In this document: one piece after another, positions 1-7,761 of the stretch
Layout: every line of letters begins with the position of its first letter
Numbering within the stretch: the first letter of the stretch is position 1
Assembly (NCBI RefSeq): GCF_000382205.1
Contig: NZ_KB907788.1
Span: 868,001-932,000 of the forward strand
Source: Dyadobacter beijingensis DSM 21582
Lineage (GTDB): Bacteria; Bacteroidota; Bacteroidia; Cytophagales; Spirosomataceae
Direction: 5' to 3'
Length of the DNA stretch: 64,000 nucleotides
Notes under the pieces: generated by a model
What the model saw: the letters and a program-made list of their open reading frames with translations, nothing else
What the model was told of the DNA's origin: nothing
The model's database searches: none
Position numbers and translations under genes: made by a program

Positions 1-495
1 TTCATGTTGCAGATCGCGCTGTGCTTCCGTTTCGCGGCCCAGTAGCGAGAGCGCTCTCGCCCGCCATTCGTAGGGCGCTGCGCTTTGCTCTTCCGAAATG
101 CTCACCGCCCGGTCGAATGCGGCCAATGCGTTTTCCGTTTTGCCCTGCTCCATCATAATTTTGCCGAGTTCGAGATGAAGAGTATATACCTGATCGTCAT
201 AGCTGAGGCCGGTGCGGATATCGTGCAATGCGGCTTCGGCGTTACCCATGCTTTTTTGACATAGTCCGCGGTAGAGGTAAGCAATGCCTGATTTGGGTTT
301 CAGCCGGATTCTGGCGTCGAAATATTCCAGGGCTTGCTGTATTTCCCCGCTATTGTACAATGCGATGCCGTCGGCGAGGGCGGCTGCTTCTTTTTCGCTG
401 GGTGTGCGAAGGTCTGCGTAGTTGCGGAGGTAGAAAATATAGCCCGCCAGGGCGATTACGACAAGAAATTCCATATAGTTTGCAAAATGCGGCAT
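1..495 (-). CDS. TPR-repeat protein, membrane-anchored (partial)
   Basis: The reading frame runs off the left edge of the window, so only the N-terminal part (about 165 residues) is present. It begins with a hydrophobic segment (residues about 9-24, EFLVVIALAGYIFYL) followed by tetratricopeptide-type helical repeats with the usual small/large pattern, such as ALYNSGEIQQALEYFDARI and ALAAFDRAVSISEE. TPR proteins are protein-protein scaffolds; this one is probably held in the membrane by its N-terminus. I chose the ATG at 493-495; a second in-frame ATG at 472-474 would also keep the hydrophobic segment. It lies downstream of the genes at 588-1531 on the same strand and may be cotranscribed. The partner and process cannot be told from this fragment. 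Confidence 0.7.
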   Translation of the reverse strand, partial: MPHFANYMEFLVVIALAGYIFYLRNYADLRTPSEKEAAALADGIALYNSGEIQQALEYFDARIRLKPKSGIAYLYRGLCQKSMGNAEAALHDIRTGLSYDDQVYTLHLELGKIMMEQGKTENALAAFDRAVSISEEQSAAPYEWRARALSLLGRETEAQRDLQHE

Positions 496-587
496 TTTAA
501 TGATGCCAAAATTCGCTACCGCGGCTTGCAAATCAAAAGAGTAATGCGTGTTTGATCCAAAAACCTGTGTGAATGGTGGGAGCACCG

Positions 588-833
588 TCACACCAGGACT
601 ACGATGTTCGGTTCCGTGCCGTTTTCGTTATTGGGTACGGAATAGGCCAGCGCAATGCGCTTACCCGTATTTTCCGCCAGTTCAAGCAGTTTGAAGATTT
701 TTTCTTCCCCTTCGATCCGCAGCGCCTGGTACAGGACATTGCCGTAATTGAACTCATGCGAACCAAGTCCGTTTTTGAGCGCAGCCAGCTGGTACCGGTC
801 GAATATTTCCTTTCCTGACATGAAGTGCAACAT
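588..833 (-). CDS. hypothetical protein
   Basis: An 81-residue protein that I do not recognise. It starts MLHFMSGKEIFDRYQLAALK and ends in a hydrophobic tail (NIVVLV). There is no signal peptide, membrane segment or cysteine motif. An upstream extension is possible only from a TTG at 876-878, so I took the first ATG (831-833). It sits between the PPOX-fold gene and the TPR gene on the same strand with short gaps, which suggests one transcript. The frame is open against the opposite strand and its composition looks coding, but the evidence for a real gene is only moderate. Confidence 0.5.
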   Translation of the reverse strand: MLHFMSGKEIFDRYQLAALKNGLGSHEFNYGNVLYQALRIEGEEKIFKLLELAENTGKRIALAYSVPNNENGTEPNIVVLV

Positions 834-901
834 TTGGGTGAAGATATTGCAGGTGAATTTTGCCCGAAAGATGCTCAAACCGGTCCCAGGGTTGCACGCG
901 G

Positions 902-1531
902 TTACCTCAAATGTTGCGGCAGCGCGATATTTCTGCTCGTTTCGTCGGCCAGAGGCTCCCCGCGCCGGGTTTGCAAAGGGATCAGTCCCGACCAGATCGG
1001 TAATTCGAGGTCTTCCGGCTCGTCTTTCGGCATGCCGTCACGCATTTTGGCGGAAGCCTCGTCGAACGAGAAGGCGAGGGCCGTGGTTTTACGCACTTCG
1101 CTGTCCGTCATCGGGCGCAGGTATTCCCAGCTGTTCGGGACAATTTTATTCGTAAGCCATTCAAATGCAGCTCTTTTCGTCTCCACATCTTCCACTTTCT
1201 CCGCTTTGGAAAAAATAATCACCGAGCGGTAATTGACCGAATGGCTGAACGCCGACTTCGCCACCACCAGCGAATCCGTCAGCATCACGGAAATACAAAC
1301 CGGAATGCCCTTCTCGATTTCCCGGATAAAATGGCTTCCGACCGAGCCGTGAATGTAAATTTTGTCTTCATAGCGGACAAACGCCGTCGGAATGGAGAAC
1401 GGGCGGTTGTCCACGGCATAGCTAATAGTGCAAAACAGTGCTTCGTCGAGGATCGAGCAGATCGTTTCGTGCTCATAATGTGTACGTTTGGCCAGACGGC
1501 TCGGGACCAGATAGGGTGGTGGTGTGTTCAT
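902..1531 (-). CDS. pyridoxamine 5'-phosphate oxidase-fold flavin-binding protein
   Basis: A 209-residue protein of the PNPOx-like split-barrel family (NimA-like, Pyridox_ox_2 type). Recognisable segments are the N-terminal PSRLAKRTHYEHETICSILD, the barrel strands FCTISYAVDNRPFSIPTAF and IYIHGSVGSHFIREIEKG, and VNYRSVIIFSKAEKVED. Family members bind FMN, F420 or haem and carry out small-molecule redox reactions; NimA itself reduces nitroimidazoles. The substrate here is unknown. The start was placed at the ATG at 1529-1531 because the longer frame adds 26 residues not typical of the family. It is divergent from a MocR regulator at 1612, a common arrangement in which the regulator controls the neighbouring gene. 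Confidence 0.8.
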   Translation of the reverse strand: MNTPPPYLVPSRLAKRTHYEHETICSILDEALFCTISYAVDNRPFSIPTAFVRYEDKIYIHGSVGSHFIREIEKGIPVCISVMLTDSLVVAKSAFSHSVNYRSVIIFSKAEKVEDVETKRAAFEWLTNKIVPNSWEYLRPMTDSEVRKTTALAFSFDEASAKMRDGMPKDEPEDLELPIWSGLIPLQTRRGEPLADETSRNIALPQHLR

Positions 1532-1611
1532 GACGCTTTGTTTTTCTTCAAAATTATGACTTAATTGGCCTATCGCTTTAATCCAATGTTTTAAATAGTG
1601 GTAGTCCAATT
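1532..1611. promoter_or_regulatory. divergent promoter/operator region, PPOX gene and MocR gene
   Basis: An 80-bp AT-rich gap between divergent genes. It contains AATTGG (1563-1568), ATCCAAT (1581-1587) and TCCAATT (1605-1611): the pentamer CCAAT occurs twice in direct orientation and once inverted. MocR regulators usually bind repeated half-sites in such divergent gaps, so these are operator candidates. No clear TAnnTTTG box was found, so promoter positions are not assigned. Confidence 0.4.
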
Positions 1612-3081
1612 ATGATGAATGTCCTTTCCACCCTGATCACCCCCGAAAAGGGCGGGAAGCAGCCGGTATACATTCAAATTGCGAATCAGCTGATGTCGCT
1701 CATCAAGGACGGGACGCTGCAATCGGGTTACCGGCTACTGAGCACCCGGCAATTGGCGGCTATTCTGAAAGTACATCGCCGCACGGTGGTGCAGGCCTAC
1801 GACGAATTGCTGGCCCAGGGATGGCTTGAAAGCCAGACGGGTAATGGCACTTTCGTAGCCAAACATCTGCCCGAAATACGGCCGCTGCCGTTACCGGTGA
1901 AAGAAACTTCGGATAAAGATCCGTTGAAAAAAGCAGGATTTCAGTTCGATAGGCCGCCTCACCTGGACAAACCCATATTGAAAGCGGGCTGGCGGCTGCA
2001 CCTGGACGACGGTTTTCCCGATCCCAGGCTGGCACCGCTCGATGACCTCTCGCGTGCGTACCGGAGCCAGCTCCTGCACGGGAATGCGTACACGAGGCTC
2101 GGCTACGGTGAAACGAGCGGTACCAGCTGGCTCAGGCAGGAGCTGTCCGCGCATTTGAATGAAACACGCGGATTGAAAACTTCGCCGGCTAACATCCTCA
2201 TTGTGAGAGGTGTGATTAATGGGATGTACCTCACTGTGACCAGCCTGGTGAAACCCGGCGATTACGTGGCAATCGACTCGCCCGGCTGGTTCGGGGCTGC
2301 GATGAACGTCACGCAAGCCGGCGCGCGCGTATGCGAAGTTCCTGTGGATGAGCATGGTATGGTGGTGGATGCATTGGAAGAAATCTGCGAAAAGCAGCCG
2401 ATCCGGATGGTTTACGTCACATCGCATCACCAATATCCGACCGCCGTTGCGCTGCGCCCCGACCGGCGGATCAAGCTGCTTAAACTGGCTGAGCAATACG
2501 GTTTTGTGATTTTTGAGGATGATTACGACTACGATTTCCATTACCTGAGCAAGCCATTGCTGCCGCTTTTCGGCGCCGACCGTGCCGGAATGGTGCTGTA
2601 TTGCGGCTCTTTCACGAAAACGATCTCGCCGGCATTCCGCATTGGCTACCTGGTCGGGCCTGAGGATGTGATCGCGCAGCTGGCCTCGCTACGTCGCATT
2701 ATCGACCGGCAGGGCGATACCATGCTCGAAAATGCCATTGCCGAGCTGCTGCAAACGGGGGTAATTCAGCGGCATTTGCGGAAATCGGTGCGGGTGTACA
2801 AGCAGCGCCGCGACTTGTTCTGTGAATTATTGAAAAGTGAATTGCAGGACCACGTCCGGTTCGAAGTACCCGATGGCGGGATGGCTGTGTGGACCAGTTT
2901 CGACCCGGCGATCGACATCCCGAAACTGGCGGAAAGGGCCGCTCAGAAGGATTTGTACTTCTCCAATGGAAAAGTTGCCGGGTATCCGCCGCCGTTCAGG
3001 AACTATATACGCCTTGGTTTCGCTTCTTCTGATCCGGGGGAGCTCGAAGAGAGTGTCACGATTTTGAAAAATTTGTTATGA
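1612..3081 (+). CDS. MocR-family PLP-dependent transcriptional regulator
   Basis: A 489-residue fusion of an N-terminal GntR-type winged helix (about residues 10-85, including QLAAILKVHRRTVVQAYDEL) and a class I aminotransferase fold. The PLP-binding lysine is Lys336 in GSFTKTISPAFRIG, and the PLP-contacting aspartate lies in VIFEDDYDYDFHY. MocR regulators sense PLP or an amino-acid aldimine and control neighbouring transport or vitamin B6 genes. Two in-frame ATGs begin the gene at 1612; I used the first. Its stop overlaps the start of the next MFS gene by four bases (ATGA), so the two are translationally coupled. Probable targets are the divergent PPOX gene and the coupled transporter. Confidence 0.9.
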   Translation: MMNVLSTLITPEKGGKQPVYIQIANQLMSLIKDGTLQSGYRLLSTRQLAAILKVHRRTVVQAYDELLAQGWLESQTGNGTFVAKHLPEIRPLPLPVKETSDKDPLKKAGFQFDRPPHLDKPILKAGWRLHLDDGFPDPRLAPLDDLSRAYRSQLLHGNAYTRLGYGETSGTSWLRQELSAHLNETRGLKTSPANILIVRGVINGMYLTVTSLVKPGDYVAIDSPGWFGAAMNVTQAGARVCEVPVDEHGMVVDALEEICEKQPIRMVYVTSHHQYPTAVALRPDRRIKLLKLAEQYGFVIFEDDYDYDFHYLSKPLLPLFGADRAGMVLYCGSFTKTISPAFRIGYLVGPEDVIAQLASLRRIIDRQGDTMLENAIAELLQTGVIQRHLRKSVRVYKQRRDLFCELLKSELQDHVRFEVPDGGMAVWTSFDPAIDIPKLAERAAQKDLYFSNGKVAGYPPPFRNYIRLGFASSDPGELEESVTILKNLL

Positions 3082-4289
3082 TCAGGAAAGTTATTGGTGC
3101 TTACCGGACGTCGTTCAGCGGGCTGAGCCGGGAAACGTGGTTGCTGAGCGCGGTGATACTGGTGAACCGGTGCGGGTACATGGCCGTGCCTTTTATGAGT
3201 ATGTACATTACGCAAAGCCTGCACCGCAGCATCGAGGACGCGGGACTGATCATCACCCTGTTCGGCGTGGGCTCTGTACTGGGTGCCATGGCCGGCGGCT
3301 ACCTCACCGACAAGCTGGGTTTCCAGCCGGTGCAGATCGGCAGCCTGGTTTTGAGCGGCGGATTTTTTGTCCTTTTCGGCTTCGTGACCGACTTTGCGTT
3401 GCTTTGCGGGCTGATTGTCGTGCTCAGTTTCTTCGTAGAGGCTTTCAAACCCGCCAATCAGACGGCGATTGCCGCCTATTCGTCACAGGAAAACCTCATT
3501 CGTTCCTATGCGCTCAACCGCCTGGCTACCAATATCGGCTTTGGCTTCGGCACGGGAGTGGGAGGGCTGCTCGCGGCGATCAATTATCATCTGCTTTTCT
3601 GGGTTGACGGTATAGTATATGTGCTGGCCGGCCTGCTCATCATTATGTTACTTCCTAAAAGAAAACACATTACCCAACGCGACCTGACCGACACTTCCAA
3701 CGCCAGCACCGGCTCGCCATGGCGCGATGCATTCTTTGTCCGGTTCCTGGTGATGGTTACATTATATATGTTGTGTTTCGTGGTCGTGTTCCGGCTTGTG
3801 CCGGTGTATTGGAAGGAGGAAATGGGCATCGGCGAGTCCACGATCGGGATTCTGCTGGGTATGAACGGGCTTATCATCGCCTTGTTTGAAATGCTGCTGG
3901 TCCAAAACCTCGCCAATCGCAAGCCCGACTACTTCTATATGGTGTCCGGACCGCTTTTCAGCGCGGTGGCCTTCCTGGCATTGGTGGTGCCGTATGCCCT
4001 GCCGGTGGTGCTGGCCATTGCGACGGTTGTCCTGTTCACGACGGGCGAAATGCTCGCATTTCCGTATTTGAGCACATTTGTCATGAACCGGGCCAGCGAC
4101 CTGAACCGCGGAAAGTATTCGGCAGCCTACTCTGTGTCGCAGGCGGTGGCGCAGATTATCGGCCCGGTTATGGGCGCATATGTGGCCGGAAACTGGGGTT
4201 ACAGTGCTTTGTGGGTCCTGCTGATTGTGATCAGCTGTGTTTGCGCACTGGGGTTCCGTTCGTTATTTCAGCGGAACCTGGCATTATGA
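3078..4289 (+). CDS. MFS transporter
   Basis: A 403-residue integral membrane protein with about twelve hydrophobic segments and the major-facilitator loop 2-3 motif (GGYLTDKLGFQPVQIGS). The fold and the central hydrophilic loop (about residues 195-215, KRKHITQRDLTDTSNASTGS) fit a drug or metabolite exporter. Substrate specificity cannot be read from the sequence. It is coupled to the MocR regulator upstream through an ATGA overlap, so an amine, amino acid or B6-related compound is a reasonable guess. Its 3' end overlaps the convergent XRE gene by six bases. Confidence 0.85.
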   Translation: MIRKVIGAYRTSFSGLSRETWLLSAVILVNRCGYMAVPFMSMYITQSLHRSIEDAGLIITLFGVGSVLGAMAGGYLTDKLGFQPVQIGSLVLSGGFFVLFGFVTDFALLCGLIVVLSFFVEAFKPANQTAIAAYSSQENLIRSYALNRLATNIGFGFGTGVGGLLAAINYHLLFWVDGIVYVLAGLLIIMLLPKRKHITQRDLTDTSNASTGSPWRDAFFVRFLVMVTLYMLCFVVVFRLVPVYWKEEMGIGESTIGILLGMNGLIIALFEMLLVQNLANRKPDYFYMVSGPLFSAVAFLALVVPYALPVVLAIATVVLFTTGEMLAFPYLSTFVMNRASDLNRGKYSAAYSVSQAVAQIIGPVMGAYVAGNWGYSALWVLLIVISCVCALGFRSLFQRNLAL

Positions 4290-4652
4290 TTCGGCCGGGT
4301 CGCCTGGCTCTTCGGGTTTGCGGGCATCTTCCAGTTGTCCTCTGAGGGTATTGATGCGGTCGGCTTCCAATTCGAGCGCTTTGCGCTGGAGGTCGATCAG
4401 GTCGTCCTTCCTGATCATGATATATTGCTCTCTCGGTTCTTCGAGCATGGGCGCTTCGCCGACGAGTTGCGCTACCGAGGTTTCGAAGATTTCGGCCATC
4501 ATGCGAAGCTCCGCCAACGAGGGGTCATTCCTGCCGGTTTCCCAGTTTGAGATCACTGCCTTGCCGGATTTTTTCAATGCCTTCGCCAGCTTATGCTGGT
4601 TCCAGCCCTTCAATTCGCGGTATTTTTTAATGCGTTCGCCAACAATTGACAT
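4284..4652 (-). CDS. XRE-family HTH regulator with C-terminal coiled coil
   Basis: A 122-residue protein with a lambda-repressor-type helix-turn-helix at residues about 7-62 (IKKYRELKGWNQHKLAKALK, then VISNWETGRNDPS), followed by a charged helical segment likely to form a coiled coil (DDLIDLQRKALELEADRINT). It is probably a dimeric DNA-binding repressor. It is divergent from the 94-residue protein at 4773, and repeated ATTACTTA-like half-sites lie between them, so autoregulation and control of that gene are likely. The start is the only ATG before the HTH. Confidence 0.85.
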   Translation of the reverse strand: MSIVGERIKKYRELKGWNQHKLAKALKKSGKAVISNWETGRNDPSLAELRMMAEIFETSVAQLVGEAPMLEEPREQYIMIRKDDLIDLQRKALELEADRINTLRGQLEDARKPEEPGDPAES

Positions 4653-4772
4653 TACTTAGTAGTTTTAATATAAAAAAACTTGACTTTGTAATAAGTAATC
4701 TGTACTTTTGAATATGCGTAATTGATGTACTTATCGTAAACCGCAAATTACAAATTTTTAACGGCACACTAC
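4653..4772 (+). promoter_or_regulatory. promoter and XRE operator candidates for the 94-residue gene
   Basis: A TTG at 4680-4682, a 20-base gap and TACTTTTG at 4703-4710 match the Bacteroidota -33 / TAnnTTTG -7 layout, reading toward 4773. Around it are the half-sites ATTACTTA (4651-4658), TAAGTAAT (4692-4699) and ACTTAT (4729-4734); the first two form an inverted repeat bracketing the -33 element. This is a likely operator of the divergent XRE protein. Confidence 0.55.
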
Positions 4773-5057
4773 ATGATGAATATCGAACTACAAGCTCGCG
4801 TCGCCGAGTTTGGTGGACTTTCCATCAAAGAACGCCTGTTGATCAGGTTCATGAAATCCCGAAACATTGTGGGCAAAGGTTGGCGCGGCGTGCTCGCGAA
4901 TGCCGATCCGTTTTTCAACACCAAGCTCGGCGGCGACTACTTAACGTCAGTCGCTCAGGCAGTTTCGGACAATAGCCGTGGCAATGTCGACCGCATCGAG
5001 CGCGTCACGGTCGCCCTGGAAAAGGTAGCTGGCATCACGCCGGTTTCAGTCGTTTAG
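4773..5057 (+). CDS. hypothetical 94-residue protein
   Basis: I do not recognise a family. The protein starts MMNIELQARVAEFGGLSIKE, has a basic stretch (RFMKSRNIVGKGWRG) and a second half rich in small helical residues. There is no signal peptide or membrane segment, so it is probably cytoplasmic. A promoter with good -33/-7 spacing lies upstream, and an XRE regulator is divergent. A long imperfect hairpin begins four bases after the stop. The frame is supported by the promoter and by reasonable codon use; function is unknown. Confidence 0.6.
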   Translation: MMNIELQARVAEFGGLSIKERLLIRFMKSRNIVGKGWRGVLANADPFFNTKLGGDYLTSVAQAVSDNSRGNVDRIERVTVALEKVAGITPVSVV

Positions 5058-5060
5058 AGA

Positions 5061-5137
5061 ATTATTTACCGGTATGTTTCACTTATTCCCCGGAGCTTGA
5101 AAAAGGTTTCGGAATAGGTGAAGTGTGGGTAAATAAT
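5061..5137. repeat. 77-base imperfect inverted repeat (long hairpin)
   Basis: The left arm 5061-5089 (ATTATTTACC, then TTCAC and TATTCC) pairs with the right arm 5111-5137 (GGAATA, GTGAA, GGTAAATAAT). The outer 10 bp pair perfectly, then comes a small internal loop, then two further paired blocks. The inner part 5090-5110 can extend the stem weakly. It begins directly after the 94-residue gene. It could be a structured RNA 3' end, a mobile-element remnant or a terminator-like barrier; there is no run of T after it. Confidence 0.65.
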
Positions 5138-5199
5138 GATGTTGGGTTTCCATTTCGGTGCTCGTGCCGGAGTGGAAGTCTGATGAAAGTTGGTATTGG

Positions 5200-5220
5200 G
5201 GGTTCAGTTTTTCTGAACCC
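5200..5220 (+). terminator. stem-loop, candidate terminator
   Basis: GGGTTCAG (5200-5207), a five-T loop and CTGAACCC (5213-5220) form a perfect 8-bp stem, followed by a moderately T-rich stretch. It lies in the gene-free interval 5058-5367, where beyond this and the 77-base hairpin I see nothing coding; a short open frame on the minus strand there looks random. Confidence 0.5.
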
Positions 5221-5367
5221 TTAATATGTTTTTGCTTTTTGAAAACGCTTTTTTGCTTTGCCGTGGGCTGCAAATATTGTAGGTTAAATTTTGCGTATAG
5301 GGTGATGCGTTAATATAGGCGTGGACACGCTGATCTGATGATCGCTGCGTGACCGCGAGCCCTGTCG

Positions 5368-7377
5368 TTATATCTGCTTTCCCTGAATCCGATACGCATT
5401 CAAAATCGCAAGGAGCGCCACGCCGACATCGGCAAAGACCGCTTCCCAGAGCGTAGCCATGCCGCCGGCGCCCAGGGCCATAACGGCTATTTTGACGCCC
5501 ATTGCGAGCGAAATGTTTTGATACACGACGGATTTGGTGATCTTTCCAATCTTCACCGCCGAGGCAATGCGCGACGGCTGGTCGTTCTGGATCACGATGT
5601 CGGCCGTTTCGATGGTCGCGTCCGAGCCTAGTGCGCCCATGGCGATCCCCGCGTCCGCGAGCGCGATCACGGGTGCGTCGTTCACGCCGTCGCCCACGAA
5701 CGCAATATGCTTGCCCTCGTCTTTCAGTTTTTGCACAATGGCGACCTTTTCTTCCGGCAGCAGGCCGCCGTAACTTTGCGCAATGCCCAGCTCCCGCGCG
5801 ACTTTTTTTACCACGGCCTCCTTGTCGCCCGAAAGCATGATCGTCGTGATGCCTAGCTTATTCAATTCCGAAATAGCCGTTGCTGCGTCCTCTTTCACGG
5901 CGTCGGCGATCACAAAATGGCCGGCGTATGCCCCGTCGATGGCTACAACGACCATTGTTTCGACTATTTCTTTAAGTGCTTCCGGGTAAGTAACTGCATA
6001 TTTATCAAGCAGTTTTGTGTTTCCGGCAAGTATTGCCCTGCCATTCACCGTGCCTTTCAACCCGTGCCCGGCGATTTCTTCGGCGTTTGCCGGTTTGTCC
6101 AGCGTCGAATTCCCCGCATATTCGACGACAGCCTTCGCGACGGGGTGGGTCGAGTAGCTTTCCAGCGAAGCCGCCAGTTGCACCAACTCGCGCTGATCGC
6201 CGACCGCTTCCACTTTTTGGACCTGAAAGACACCCTTCGTGAGCGTACCGGTTTTATCGGAAACCACGGTGTCGATTTTAGTGATAATGTCGAGAAAATT
6301 AGCTCCTTTCACCAGGATACCGTTTCGCGAAGCCAATCCGATGCCTCCGAAATAGCCGAGCGGGATCGAGATCGTGAGCGCGCAGGGGCAGGCGATCACG
6401 AGAAAAACCATGCCGCGGTAGAGCCACTGATCGAAATCGTAGGGGTTCACAAAAAGCGCCGGTACCAAAATGATCAGCAATGCCAGCAGGAAAACGGCCG
6501 GTGTGTAAATGCGTGCGAGGCGACTGATCAGCAATTGGGTAGGGGCTTTGCGGGCGCTCGCTTCCTGCACCATGTCCAGTATGCGCGACAGTTTCGAATC
6601 CCTGAAAAGCGCATTCACTTTCACTTCCACCGACTTTTCAATGGCGATCATCCCCGCTAGTACATTTTGTCCCTGCCCGATGACCTGCGGCTTTGGCTCG
6701 CCGGTGAGTGCGGCTGTATTGAAAATGCCTGATTCCGAATGCATTGTACCGTCGAGCGCCACCTTTTCTCCCGCTTTGACGAGGATCGTTTCGCCGATCT
6801 GCACAGTGTCGGGTGTTACCTGCTGCGGTTTGTCGTCTCGCAGGACCGTCACTGTGTCGGGCCGGATGTCGAGCAATGCTTTGATGGACCGTTTCGAGCG
6901 GCTTACGGCAATGTCCTGAAAAAGCTCCCCGATTTCGTAGAAAATCATCACCGCCACGCCCTCGCTGAATTCACCGATGTAGAATGCACCGAAAGTCGCG
7001 ATCGTCATTAGGGTAAATTCATTGAAAAAATCGCCCCTCGCAGCCTTCCGGAATGCCAGCGCCACCGTTTTATTCCCGGCCAGGACATAGGCAGCGAGCA
7101 TCATGACGATCTCGGCGGGACGTGGGATTTTGATGTTGAAAATATACGTAACAACGAGAAATACAGCCAGTATTGCGAGGCTGAGCCACATCATCCAGCG
7201 GCTTTTTAATATGCTTGCGTCGGCATTGCCGTGGCTGTGATCGCCGTGGTCGTGATCATGGTCATGGTCGTGATCATCGGTGTGTGCGTGCGGATGCCCG
7301 TTGTGCGCGTGGGGCTTGTCATGCGCGCAGCATTCATCGTGGTGTTGATGGGTGGAGGCTTTTTCGTCGGGTTTCAT
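5368..7377 (-). CDS. heavy-metal P1B-type ATPase (Zn/Cd/Pb class), His-rich N-terminus
   Basis: A 669-residue inner-membrane metal exporter. It has the intramembrane CPC motif (Cys330-Pro-Cys332), the phosphorylation site DKTGT (Asp374), the HP signature (His411-Pro412) and the hinge GDGVNDAP (about 562-569). Asp650 in the last membrane segment (FADVG) matches the metal-site aspartate of ZntA/CadA pumps, so Zn, Cd or Pb is the expected substrate. The usual N-terminal ferredoxin-like HMA domain with CxxC is missing. Instead the first 50 residues hold 16 histidines, including an HDHDHDHDH run, which probably bind Zn or Ni. Direct repeats upstream may be a metal-regulator site. Confidence 0.92.
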   Translation of the reverse strand: MKPDEKASTHQHHDECCAHDKPHAHNGHPHAHTDDHDHDHDHDHGDHSHGNADASILKSRWMMWLSLAILAVFLVVTYIFNIKIPRPAEIVMMLAAYVLAGNKTVALAFRKAARGDFFNEFTLMTIATFGAFYIGEFSEGVAVMIFYEIGELFQDIAVSRSKRSIKALLDIRPDTVTVLRDDKPQQVTPDTVQIGETILVKAGEKVALDGTMHSESGIFNTAALTGEPKPQVIGQGQNVLAGMIAIEKSVEVKVNALFRDSKLSRILDMVQEASARKAPTQLLISRLARIYTPAVFLLALLIILVPALFVNPYDFDQWLYRGMVFLVIACPCALTISIPLGYFGGIGLASRNGILVKGANFLDIITKIDTVVSDKTGTLTKGVFQVQKVEAVGDQRELVQLAASLESYSTHPVAKAVVEYAGNSTLDKPANAEEIAGHGLKGTVNGRAILAGNTKLLDKYAVTYPEALKEIVETMVVVAIDGAYAGHFVIADAVKEDAATAISELNKLGITTIMLSGDKEAVVKKVARELGIAQSYGGLLPEEKVAIVQKLKDEGKHIAFVGDGVNDAPVIALADAGIAMGALGSDATIETADIVIQNDQPSRIASAVKIGKITKSVVYQNISLAMGVKIAVMALGAGGMATLWEAVFADVGVALLAILNAYRIQGKQI

Positions 7378-7446
7378 AATCCAATCATTCAGAATGCGTA
7401 ATCATCGATTGCCGGGTACTTGTTCAGAACCACCGTTCAATCATTA

Positions 7447-7482
7447 CAAAGGTAGGTTACAAAGCCATGCAACAGGGTTACA
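7447..7482 (-). promoter_or_regulatory. -7 box and GGTTACA direct repeats upstream of the metal ATPase
   Basis: On the minus strand, TACCTTTG (7454 down to 7447) matches the -7 consensus about 70 bases before the ATPase start. Just upstream are two copies of GGTTACA (7455-7461 and 7476-7482) spaced 21 bp, two helical turns, so a dimeric regulator could bind one DNA face. No convincing -33 element was found at the standard distance. Confidence 0.4.
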
Positions 7483-7529
7483 GGTGCTGAAAATCAGCTA
7501 ATTGCAATATTGTTGCGTGTGGTTTTGAT

Positions 7530-7760
7530 TAGGAGTCAGATGCTTAACTTGTGCGAACAAAGGTGATCGTGGCGCCGCTCACGTCGACATTCCGGAAATA
7601 TCCCACGCGAATCAACTGCCACGTCGACGGCAAGGACGGTCAAATTGCCCTGGATCAGCTCAGAACGATCGATAAAGTGCGGTTGACGAGAAAAATCGGC
7701 CGGGTCGACGGCGCAACGGCCCAGGAGGTACTTAGCGTTCTCCGAAAACTCTTCGCCTGA
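7530..7760 (+). pseudogene. truncated MazF/PemK-type toxin remnant
   Basis: The readable part (GTG at 7551, 69 codons) encodes the C-terminal two thirds of a MazF/PemK endoribonuclease: VIVAPLTSTFRKYPTRI, then GQIALDQLRTIDKVRLTRKI and a final helix. The N-terminal strands with the usual RGDIW-like start and the RPxxV motif are missing. Upstream in the same frame lie stop codons at 7530 and 7545 flanking ESDA, which resembles the SxDxxN segment that normally precedes RTxVIVAPLTS. No antitoxin is adjacent. I read it as a decayed gene, probably inactive; a new short protein from the GTG cannot be excluded. Confidence 0.7.
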
Positions 7761-7761
7761 T

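Noticed and set aside
5079..5273. 64-residue open frame on the minus strand
   Set aside because: It lies over the 77-base hairpin and the terminator-like stem, has low-complexity composition and no promoter or start context.
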